Below are positions 45,181 to 55,066 of a stretch of 64,000 nt of DNA, one piece after another (within the stretch, counting starts at the first letter, position 1; each line of letters begins with the position of its first letter). The DNA lies in the NCBI GenBank assembly GCA_951799445.1, contig OX637295.1, positions 9,610,001 to 9,674,000 on the forward strand, given 5' to 3'. The notes below the pieces were generated by a model. The model was given only the letters and a program-made list of their open reading frames with translations, was not told where the DNA came from and did no database searches. Source of the DNA: Pseudisothecium myosuroides (lineage: Eukaryota > Streptophyta > Bryopsida > Hypnales > Lembophyllaceae). Both the position numbers and the translations under genes were made by a program.

Positions 45181-45921
45181 CTTAGCACATTTTAAATTGG
45201 GCCTTCTTTATTTCTAGTGAATTCACTAAGTGCAATCTATGTGATTTTGAATGTTTTTGCACTTGCTTCGTTAGACCACCATGGAGCCACAAAATGCCTC
45301 ATAGATGATTTCAAATTTATAATACAAGGTGAATAAGTCCAATTTTTCATCTAATTTCTAAAAAAGGTCTTTGAATGTGTCTAAATTGAATGTTAGGGGA
45401 AATTACTCCAATGAAGTATTATTGACTTTTTTACATAAGAAGATGCTTTAAAAATGGATCACATAAAATGTTTCTCAAATTTTTGTTATCAAATTCTAAC
45501 TCTTTTTTTAGATCAAATTTTGAACCACATAAATAATGTTTTTTATTATTTCAATACCAACTAATTCATCAAGGCTACCTTCTACTCTTATTTGAAAATT
45601 TGAAATATTTCTAAATTAGATAATGTCTAGCAATTTGAGCTTTGGACTTACAACCACGGACATCTTCAATTTGTTGATTTTTTAAATCATTGATTGACTT
45701 GAAAATCTTGTTACACTAAAATGTTTCATACTATAATATATGCCTAAAGTAAAAAAAATTAAAAATTCATAACAATTTCAAATTGGCACAAAAAATTTGA
45801 AAATTTTACAACTTATAGACAATGTATGATTTCAACTTAAAAGAATAAATTTCACTCATATTTAATGGCAAAATAGAACATTCAAAAGTACAAAAATAGA
45901 ACATTAAAAAGTTTGCACACT
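45181..45921. other. AT-rich intergenic DNA
   Basis: No gene or element recognised. Confidence 0.5.
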
Positions 45922-46992
45922 TTAACCTTTAATCTTTTAAGGACCAAACGTTCAAATTTCGAACAATGGATGAACACACACATCCCAAATACACAAAATT
46001 GTGATTTTTCATCCATTTTTAAAATAGATTTTTGTGTTAATTCTTCAACATTTATGTAATATAGATTTTGAAAATTTTGTTTTGCAAATATTCCATAATC
46101 AAAGTATATAGGTATGTTTTACTTTGAAAAGTAACTTTTCCAATTCAAAAAATGACATTAGTAAATAAATAAAATAAATAACTTAAAAAATCACCATAAT
46201 TAGAGCTTAAAATTTTGAACTTGAAGAAGAAAAGTTCTTGTGAAAATTACAAAAATTCAATCTAAAATTAATTTTGGAAACTTTTTTGGATTTTTTGTTT
46301 AAAATTTTATTGATAAATACCAATAGATTGAATCCTAGAGATATACACTGACAAACAAAACTGAATACAGATTTGGAACTTTTTCATTCAATCAACCATA
46401 TCATTAGCATAAATGGGCAAATTACAAAAGTTGATATACAGAAGTTGTAGTATGCAACATGTAACACATTATTATGGAAGTGTCAAAAAAAAAATTAGTT
46501 GTTATGTGAAAGAAAATTAATTTCAAAGTAAGCTATGTTAAAACTCGGTTTTGTATGCTATAATTTGGAACTACTTTATAATGTGTCAACTGTTTTCTTA
46601 AACTCCAAAAAAATTAAAAATATCATTGTCAATATCATTAAAAGATTGAAAATTGCCAAAAATTACATTGGCCTTCATAAAATTGGCAGTTTTTTTGTTA
46701 AACAAATGATTCTCAAGGTACCCTAAAAATGATTTTCACAGTGACCAATCCAACATTCCAGGGTTAAACTTGAAGCACTTTGACATCTATATTCTAGACA
46801 ATGAACAGAGGTCTTTAAGGCACGAAGTAGTCCAACTAACTTCTCATTCATCCAATGTCGTACTTGAATCTAGAATAGACAACCTTCTTTAACGACCAAA
46901 TTCATGAAATTCCTCTAAACATTATTTTTGTACAAAGATAGGAGCAAAAATGTGCTAAAATTCAATAAAGGATTGAGTCATTTAAAGGTTAA
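45922..46992. mobile_element. TTAA-family element, 1071 bp
   Basis: Left end TTAACCTTTAATCTTTTAAG; right end (other strand) TTAACCTTTAAATGACTCAA; both at TTAA. It belongs to a more diverged subfamily together with 8299-8514 (shared right part) and 48536-49100 (shared left part, gttcaaattt(c/t)gaacaa). Confidence 0.7.
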
Positions 46993-47009
46993 GCATCTTA
47001 CTCCGATGT

Positions 47010-47378
47010 GGAGGGTGGAGTGAAGATAGGTGTTGAGTCAACAAGCTTTGTGGGAAGCACTTTTAGATGTAGGTCGTGCAAAGCAAATTAAGGCTCAGTG
47101 TAGAGCTCGCCATCATTCCCATCTGCATGATAAGTTTCACAATAGGTTTGAGCGAGTCTCGTTTCAATCCCCCATCTTGGCTAGTAGGAGGGGAGATAAG
47201 GAGGTGTTCTGGAACATGGTCCGCCTTCCAGAGTACTCTTTCTTTTAGTGGCTTTTTGGTTCTTTTTGTGGGCCGGTATTTTGTGGCTTTTATTGTCCAG
47301 CCGTTGTGGCTTGGTTGTTGTTCTTTGGTTTCCTTTTAATGCAGTGGGTCTCCCATTTCTTAAAAAAAAAAAAAAAAA
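47010..47378 (+). pseudogene. Retroposed-looking sequence with 3' poly(A)
   Basis: About 350 bp of GC-richer DNA ends in an A run of 17 at 47361-47378. The 5' half has an open frame including LLDVGRAKQIKAQCRARHHS and then LHDKFHNRFERVSFQSPILA, which ends before a T/G-rich 3' part. This layout fits a truncated retroposed transcript or the 3' end of a non-LTR element. No target duplication was found and the parent gene is not recognised. Confidence 0.45.
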
Positions 47379-47678
47379 TCAGTGTTGAAATGGCCACCAA
47401 GTCACATCACGGGGATGACGACCGCTGTCTAATGCACAGATGATCCATTCTCAGTGGCAACGTCTAGTGTACCATTAATGGCGACAAACACTTGCAGCTC
47501 TTTCTGATGGCTATGGTATCGAAAAGCTCTGCAAACGTACCGTAATGGAAATGGGTGGCCTAGCAATCAGTGTGTTTACTTTTTGTCTGAATTCGGAGTT
47601 TTCTGAGTGGCAAGGTTGACAGTGCCAAGAATTCGACTTCCGTCCTTTGGCTTGGGCAACATTTTCAAGACTTTTGCA
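47379..47678. other. Intergenic, possible old coding remnant
   Basis: Composition is mixed; a minus-strand frame at 47511-47699 (62 codons) includes GSLPTICKSLENVAQAKGRK. No family recognised. Confidence 0.35.
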
Positions 47679-48118
47679 GATGGTGGGCAGTGATCCCAAA
47701 ACTAGTTTATAGAGTATTTTACTTCTTGCAATTAAGGGTAACCTTTATTTGTGTCAAAAAAAAAAAAAACTAGTTTATAGAATTTAGTGCAATATGCTAT
47801 CTTCAAGACAGACAGGCATCAATTTTGGCTACCTTAAGAGTGAGATAGTGAGTAGTATCAAAGAAAACAGTAGAAAAGAAAGGATTTTACAAGTTGTGAA
47901 GGATTATTGGAAGTATTGTAATACAAAACTAACTAAATAGATGCTAATTCAAATGTGGAGGAAGTTGCAAATTGGATATTATATTCTATTGTTTCTTGCA
48001 ATTTTTGACTAGAATGTCTCCATTAAATGCCCTTTTTTTATAATGTACTAGTAGCACAAGGATTTTTTTGGTAGAAACTCAGCTGGTTTTAGCCAAATTA
48101 GAGATCATTGATGGTGGG
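47679..48118. mobile_element. 422-bp Mutator-like MITE with perfect 9-bp TSD
   Basis: The element at 47688-48109 is flanked by GATGGTGGG on both sides (47679-47687, 48110-48118). The left end is CAGTGATCCCAAAACTAGTT; the right end (other strand) is AATGATCTCTAATTTGGCTA. The interior shares gaatttagtgcaatatgcta and agatgctaatt with 6159-6883. It is the best dated-looking member of the family. Confidence 0.9.
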
Positions 48119-48535
48119 TGGGATGGTATTGGAAGATTTTGAGAGCGCATATATGTATGTTTAGATGAATAATTGGTATTTCATTCATATTCTACAAATT
48201 TATGGATACAAGTGGTTTGCATCTCTGCAAAGGAGATTCATTACAAGTTGTGGCACCTTGAGAAATTGGTGATGGTGATGGGCTCAATGGGACGACTGGT
48301 ATCGTAATGTGAATCAATGCTAGTATCCGTCACATCAATGAATAGCTTGAGGATAAGATTTATCTCCTTTCATGTTTATGCAACTATGAGTGGATTGTTT
48401 AGTTTTTAGTAAAGAAGTGTCACATCGATCATGAACCTTAAAAGGATAAACTTGAAATATATCGATCACAAATTCACAACTAATTGATTTTCTATCAATA
48501 TATTGTCCAAACTCCAAACATGTGTACAGTATTTG
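48119..48535. other. AT-rich intergenic DNA
   Basis: No gene or element recognised. Confidence 0.5.
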
Positions 48536-49100
48536 CCTCTAAAGGACAATGTATTCAAATTTTGAACAACAAATGAATGCACACATCCTAAGCACACAAA
48601 AATGCATTTTTTCATTCATCAATGTTTTTTAAGATTCTTCTGTTAGTTCTTGTCCAATATAGATTTTGAAGATTTTATTTTGCAAATATTCTATACCTCA
48701 AAGGAAAATAGTAGGTTTGACCCCCAAAATAATTTATTTTAGTTCAAAAAATGATCCTGAAAAAATGACTTCAACAAAAATTAAAACTTCAAAATTTCAA
48801 AAATTACTATGATTAAAACTTGGCATTTTGAAATTGCAAAAAATAAATTTTCGTAAAAATCACAAATAATCAATCTATGATGAATTCTAGAAAGAATTTT
48901 TAATTCTTAGCTTCAAATATTATTGAAAAATATTGGTTTGTGTACTAGTTGATTTAGTCGTCTGGATTTAAACTATATGTCATATTTTACAACCATTGTT
49001 TGAGATTCATAATTAAATTATTATTTAAAGTTGCATTTTATAATACATCTTCACAATTTTGAAAATTTAGACTATTCCCTAGTTCTTAAGGGATTAGAAA
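48536..49100. mobile_element. Degraded TTAA-family element
   Basis: The left end (gcctctaaaggacaat, then ttcaaattttgaacaa and gaatgcacacatcc) matches 45930-46000; the right end is ctagttcttaagggattag. Both TTAA copies have been lost. Confidence 0.5.
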
Positions 49101-50140
49101 GGTTTGAAACCATACTATAATAGTCTTTTCATTAGTGTATATTGGTTGAATCTTTTGCAAATTTTAAACACAACTTCATGGTGAAGTTGATTAAAATTAG
49201 TAATTTTGAGAGTTGAAATCAAATTTGGATACTTAATCATGATATTGTAGTTAGTATAGAAAAATATTTAACTATGACCATAGGAAAAATCTTGCAACGA
49301 AGAAAATAAACCATTTAGCAATGAATATTCAAAGTGCTTGGAATGGCTAAATGAGTGAATCATTGTTGTGAGATTCCATAAAACAACACTATTCTACAAT
49401 ATGTGACTTTATATGTATTGCATTATATCAATAGTGAAATTTAGAAAATTAAGTTGATTAGATGGGCATTGAATAAGCCAATTGAATTTTAATACTTCAA
49501 TAAAAACTATGAATAATGATATCTATTAGTGAAAATACCACTACTAACTAATGTATTATATAACAACAATGAAAATTACAATTAGATCTATTGATTTTCA
49601 GGGTAATTGAAACCTATAATGGTAGTATTAAATTTTATACATTGAGGGTAAGTGCCAACCAACTAATAGGATTTTGCGAAGTTCTTCAATTGATGAAGAA
49701 TTTGACAATCGTCAATACCTTCTCAATTTTTGAAGACTTGTATATAGTCATTAAGAGAATTATTCATTATTGACCAATGCAATTTCAAAACTAAAGTCCT
49801 TTTTCTTTGTAGATACAAAATATTCTATTTTTAACATCAATTGCGCAAAAATTGGCAATCATAAATTCCCTTCAAGTTTTTGAAAGATGATTGATAGCTA
49901 TATGTAGGTTTTGATGGTCAAGCTCAGAGTAAAGGGGTGTAAGTGGTTCCTTATATGCTTGCACTTAAATTTTTGAATGAAAACAATTTTTTATGTGAAA
50001 CAATACAATATTTGTCAATTGCTGATGTGATATTTAATCTTCTTCTCTCATCTTTAGAATAGCCATAGTATCAATCTATTCAAATCAACAAAATATTACC
50101 AATATTATTTTTTTATCATTTGTTTTCTTAATTTCAAGCT
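49101..50140. other. AT-rich intergenic DNA
   Basis: No gene or element recognised. Confidence 0.5.
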
Positions 50141-51035
50141 TTAACCCCTAAAGGACCATTGTCCGTTCGGGGGACAAATGGGACTTGGGGCATGTACCTA
50201 CGGGGGGACAAATTCATACCATTTTTTGAAACTTTTTGTGAATGTGAAGAATTGAGAGAGGTACGTGGTGGGAATTTATTTTTTGAAATCAGACCTTTGA
50301 GCAAGAAGTTATGCCATTTCTTGGAATGCGTGGGGACGGGGGGCAGCCAAAAAAATTTGCAAAATTTTGAATTAAATTTTTTTTTCTCATAGATTATATT
50401 TTTGTCTATTTGGAAAGCTTTGATTCATTTCATTTGACTTTGTTATGAGGAAGTTATGGACATTCTTGTTTTTCAAGCAGTTAGAGCCTCTTCTTGAAAA
50501 ACATAACTTGTAGGATTCATTTTTGAATGCAGTTTTGCAATTTTTCAAAAAAATAAATTCTCATTGTTTAATTTACTTGCTAGAACAATCTCACCATTGG
50601 AATTAGTGTATTTTAATTCCATCTAAAATATATAAATATTTTAGATTTTCCTTCTATCTCGTACCTACTTCTACTTAACAATTAAGTTTTTTTGAATTTT
50701 TTTTCCTAGACTCTCAACTCAATTCTCCACTATAAAGATTTAAAGCTCAAAACTCTATAGTGAAAAAATTTTAAGTTAAAAATGTTCAAAGTCAAAAAAT
50801 CTGGTCCCGCAATGTGCTGAAAAACTTGTTTTTTCCACTTTAAACGCAAATATCTTGCAATCTGTGCGGTCAAAAAATTTGAAATTCTTTCCACACTTTT
50901 AATACTAGTTAGGTGTAATATCCTACGGTTAGATGTGAAAAAAAACAATTAAATTTTTTTTTTACTCTTTGCTATAGAAATGGCAGTTTTGAGTGTTTTT
51001 TGGCAGAAAATAGGCCTCGGTCCTTTAGGGGTTAA
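50141..51035. mobile_element. TTAA-family element, 895 bp, best preserved copy
   Basis: Starts TTAACCCCTAAAGGACCATT; the right end, on the other strand, starts TTAACCCCTAAAGGACCGAG, so the first 17 bases are perfect inverted repeats. TTAA lies at 50141-50144 and 51032-51035, and the bases outside (caagct / tagagg) share nothing. TTAA duplication plus CCC-starting ends is the pattern of piggyBac-type elements (Sola3 elements also use TTAA). The 77-codon frame near the left end is not transposase-like. The element is clearly non-autonomous. Confidence 0.9.
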
Positions 51036-51481
51036 TAGAGGCCTTGATATCAATTATAAATTGTGTCCAAATAATGAATTTAAAAATGGATTAGAATCCC
51101 TTTTCACTTGCCAATAAGATTTAGCTAAAAAAATTATTTTATAATAGTTGAATTATTATTGGTGTTTATTATGGGTGCATTTAAGGCACCCTCAAAGTAC
51201 CTGTCAAGTTGGACTAATAAATAAAATAAGTTTTGAATAATTAGTATGGAATTAGAACTTGAAAATATTATCAATAGAAGCACAACCAAAAACACTTGAA
51301 AATATAATATAGTCCAAATTTAAACTTTAGACAATAAAAATAGATCCAATTGTTATATTGTTATTTTGTAAGGTTTACCTTTCTTAAGCATGATTTTTTG
51401 TTGCTTCTATAATTTTTGTCTTTCACCTTGATTTCAATTGGGTCTATTTTAGTGGTTTCAAATCTTTCTCTTTCTAATTTT
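51036..51481. other. AT-rich intergenic DNA
   Basis: No gene or element recognised. Confidence 0.5.
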
Positions 51482-52662
51482 TTAACCTCTAAAGTCCTAA
51501 GGCCATGTTTTTGTCATTCAACCGCCATTTCTAATGGCAAGAGCAAAAAATTAAAAAATTAGTTTCTTTGCATATCCAAATGTATGATTTTGTACTAGAC
51601 TGGTATGAAAATGTTTGGAAGAAATTTCAAAAGCTTTGACCATATCAATTTCAATTTCAAGGGTGATCCCTTGACCAAATTTACCTATATAAGCCTTTAA
51701 GGTGAATTTTTTTTCCCACCAAATCAAATTAGATTACAAGGCTTTGAATCCTCTCTTTCAAAAAAAATTTAACTACAAATTTTGAAATAATTTTTTATAT
51801 TGAAGAATTGAATTTTAGAGTTCATGAAACAACAACAACTTGATTTTCATTCTTTAAAAAATTATTATGTTGAAGCATGTATGAGATAGAAAGTAAAACT
51901 AAATTGTTGATAGCTCTATGATGGAATTGAAGCACACTAATTCCAAAATTATATTGTTCTAACAAACTAATTAAACCTTATTGAATTTTTTTGGAACAAT
52001 TGTGAATTTTAGTTCAAAAACAAATCCAATACATTATTTTCTAAAGAATTCCTAAGATTTTTTGCAAAACAAGATGCTCTATAATGTATAAGAAATAATT
52101 TTCTTCAATTATATTATTATTATTTTTTTGTCCATCTTCACATGTTTTTTGGTCTAGATGGTACAACTTTTGCTTGTGATGCACTTCTCAACTTTTTATT
52201 CTGTACTAGTTAAAAGTTACTAATGTTTTTTATTTTTTATTTTTTTCTTTAAACACATGCACAATGTTTTAGATTTCAAGGGGCAATGTGGAGGGTACAC
52301 TAAAGATGCCTTTACCTCAAGTATTGTACCAATTCATCTTCTTCCATGCTTTAAAAACAAACAACTATACTATAAGAGAACTTGTACCATGCAACATTAG
52401 TTGAGTTTTTGAATAAGGGCCTCTTCACAATACATTCCAAGTTCTAAGTTTCTAAGTCCTAGTTCACGGCCAAATTTATATTTTTTTAATGCCTTGTATA
52501 GTGTTTTTTCTCCTCATTTTATTTTTAAAAAAATGATCGGGACTTGGAAGTCATGATTGGTTTTAATTTTGGCTTGATTTAATTTTGGCCTCCAAGTACC
52601 ACTTCCTTGATACCAAAATTCTCCCTAAGTGTTGCTATGTAGGCACTGAGGAGTGATGTGGG
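51482..52662. mobile_element. TTAA-family left end, right end not found
   Basis: TTAACCTCTAAAGTCCTAAG at 51482, followed by a ccgccatttctaatgg and gtatga(a)aatgttt block as in the copy at 39700. The right boundary is not recognisable; past about 52100 the sequence is plain AT-rich DNA. Confidence 0.5.
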
Positions 52663-52900
52663 ACTTGGGACGTAGTGTGAAGTCCTAAGTCCCAATTTTT
52701 CAGCTCTCTGCCAATTACATTTTGATAAGTCAGAGGGACTTGGGACGTAGTGTAAAAATTCCAAATCCCAATTTTTTTGCTCTCTACCAATTACATTTTG
52801 AGAATTAAGAGGAACTTGGAGTGTAGTGTGAAAATTTCAAGTTCCAATTTTCAGCTCACTACTAATCACATTTTGAGAATTCAGAAGGATTTGGGATGTA
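52663..52900. repeat. 75-bp tandem repeat, three copies
   Basis: Units begin acttggga at 52663, 52738, 52814 and 52889, each with (c)gtagtgtgaa, ccaatttttcagctc and attacattttga. One more unit stands alone at 53715-53800, so the array was probably split by the DNA at 52900-53714. Confidence 0.88.
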
Positions 52901-53416
52901 TAATAAAACCTCTAATAAGCAACATTCATTAAAGTAATAAATCTCTTTAAAGTAATGTGCTAGACTAGTCTTGGACCAAACTGCATACAAACATCACGAA
53001 TGCAATGACCTTCCTTCAATGTAATAATCACTCCACTATAATGTGTTAGAACAGTTCCATCCTGGTTTTTATTAAGGTGAAAACACCTAAAACCATCAAA
53101 ATAAGCAATTCAACATAGTTGGAAGCACTTTTTTCCTTAAAATCATATTTAAGTAGTATTAGCAATTGAAAATCATGAATTTTCATTTTTTTGACATGGC
53201 CTATAATTTTCATGAATGTTCAAAGTAAAAACTTTCTAAACCACTGAAACTGTCATGCTAGAATTAAAACCGTGAAATCTCACAAAATCAGCAGTCAACC
53301 AATTACAATTAAATATTCAGACGATTTAACGACGGTTTCGAAGGAAACTTTAATGGAAGTTTAGGGTACATGAATGGATACAAGGATTGTTTAGGGTCTT
53401 TTCACCGTAGAAGTTC
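52901..53416. other. Segment inserted in the 75-bp array
   Basis: Starts with ataataaaacctctaataag and attcattaaagtaataaat, which resembles the ends of pogo-type plant elements (Emigrant/Lemi1), but no matching right end was found. Confidence 0.3.
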
Positions 53417-53712
53417 TAAGGTAGGAGGCTCACAAACCGACCGGGCTGTAAAACCGATCATGGCCCAGAGGTACATTTTCCTTTCTTCCAATGCACATTT
53501 CAGGGGGTGGTTGCTTTTAGTGACCATTGCCTTTCAACTTCAAAAATTCATAGCTAATTCCACGAAGGTCCAAAAAATATGAAACGACTTGGGTTAGATG
53601 CAAATTCCATTTTTCTTCCTATTGAAATTAATTGAAAATTGTTTCAAGGAGTTTAGCTTCCCTCAAATGACAAACAGCTCTTAGATGGTCGGTTTATGAA
53701 CCTCCTACCTTA
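53417..53712. mobile_element. 296-bp MITE, TAAGGTAGGAGG ends
   Basis: TAAGGTAGGAGGCTCACAAA (then CCGACC) on the left pairs with TAAGGTAGGAGGTTCATAAA (then CCGACC) read from the right end: 26 bp with two mismatches. No clear target duplication; the superfamily is undecided. Confidence 0.8.
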
Positions 53713-53816
53713 TTGTAGTGTAAAGTTCCAAGCCCCATTTTTCAGCTCTCTACACCAATCACATTTTGTGAGAATTTAGAGGGACTTGGAACGTAGTGTG
53801 AATTCAAGCTACTCAA

Positions 53817-55066
53817 AGCCTCCGTCCTCCCCTACCGTCCTCCCCTGCCGTCCAGCCCCACCAACGCCCTTCTCACCAAATATTCCACCCATGTTATAAA
53901 TTTTCTATTGCAAACTTGGCCTCAATGGGTCGGACTGACACAGCCCAATAAAATCCGGACCCCTGGAAAGCGCACCACAATTGCGTTTTCTGACAGATCC
54001 CCAAATCCAAACGCCCCACAATTTGGCGTCAAAGCCGAACTCCAGAGCCGTGTGAACGGCGGGTGCGGCCCCCCCGGCCCCCGGCCCTCAATCATCCCCG
54101 CCAAATTAGCCCGCAACAGATAGCCCCTATCCCGCAACTACCGCCCCCCGATTCCCCGGGTGACCCCGAGCAGCGCCCAGGTAACAACCCAGGTACTACC
54201 AAGACCTCAGCCCCACTCACACAGGGTCCTCAATCCAACACCACAGGGCCCTCAATCCAACACCACAGGGTCCTCAACCCAACACCGCCGGTCCTCAACC
54301 CACTAGGAGCTTTCCGCGCACTTCACGGCCTCACCTACACCGAACCCCGAGCTCTGCTCCCCCCCCTGGCTCTCCGTCGTCGACTCCTCCCTCCCACTCA
54401 TCATGGCGATGGCCCAGAAGAAGACGCCGCGATACGAGACGATCACGGCTTGCAGGATTCCCCTCTTCGCCATCGTCGGTAATCCCTCGGAATTCTGTCC
54501 CGAACGCAGCTCAAAATCGGGACTTGGGGTGACGAGGAGGAGCAGCAGGAGGACGAGGTGGACGACGGGGACGACGACGACGACGACCGGAGGAAGAAGC
54601 GGAATCGGTCAGCGATCACTCGTGGGTGCGCCGTGAGTTCAGTCCATGGCGGTTGACTAATGCGACACCCCCCTGACACAACTCGGAGGGCAGCACTGAG
54701 AGAGCGCGTCGAGAGCGCAATGGCTGTGATGGAACGCAGCATTCGAAGGAGCGCAGGTTGTGATGGCGAAGGTGGGAAGCAGAGGAGGATTCGAACGAGG
54801 AGAGGGTGAGTGCGAGTTCGTGGTGGTGGATGGGAGCGGAGATTGTTGGGGGCGGAATCAAGGGTGAGAGCGCACATTCGAAGCGGGTGTGAGATTGGGG
54901 TGGTGGAGGAGAGGATTTGGAGCTTGGTGATGGAAGAGAGAGGATTTGGTGGTTTGGTGGTGGGGAGATGGTGGTGAGGAGGAGGGTTAGGGTGCAGGGC
55001 GTGGCTATGTCGGTGAGGACGTAGCATGAGAGAATGGGCGTTTGGTAGTGTTGGGAGTAGCCAGCC
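53817..55066 (+). promoter_or_regulatory. GC-rich upstream region of the receptor kinase gene
   Basis: Base composition switches from AT-rich to GC-rich near 53820. A TATA-like ttataaa lies at 53894-53900 and a cccaataaa at about 53943, but both are 1.1 kb before the start codon, so the real transcription start may be closer. 54222-54301 is a 22-bp tandem repeat (cagggtcctcaatccaacac). 54670-55060 is purine-rich, as in many plant leaders, and has upstream ATGs. No single core promoter can be fixed. Confidence 0.4.
54403..54636 (+). other. Upstream ORF or separate first exon
   Basis: ATGGCGATGGCCCAGAAGAA opens a 77-codon frame starting AMAQKKTPRYETITACRIPL. A donor-like CG|GTAATC at 54479 could end a first exon after about 25 codons. 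A second frame across 54520-54640 reads GTWGDEEEQQEDEVDDGDDD followed by basic residues, typical of a nuclear-protein tail but possibly due to GAC/GAG repeats. It could be an uORF of the receptor kinase or a remnant of a neighbouring gene. Confidence 0.3.
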
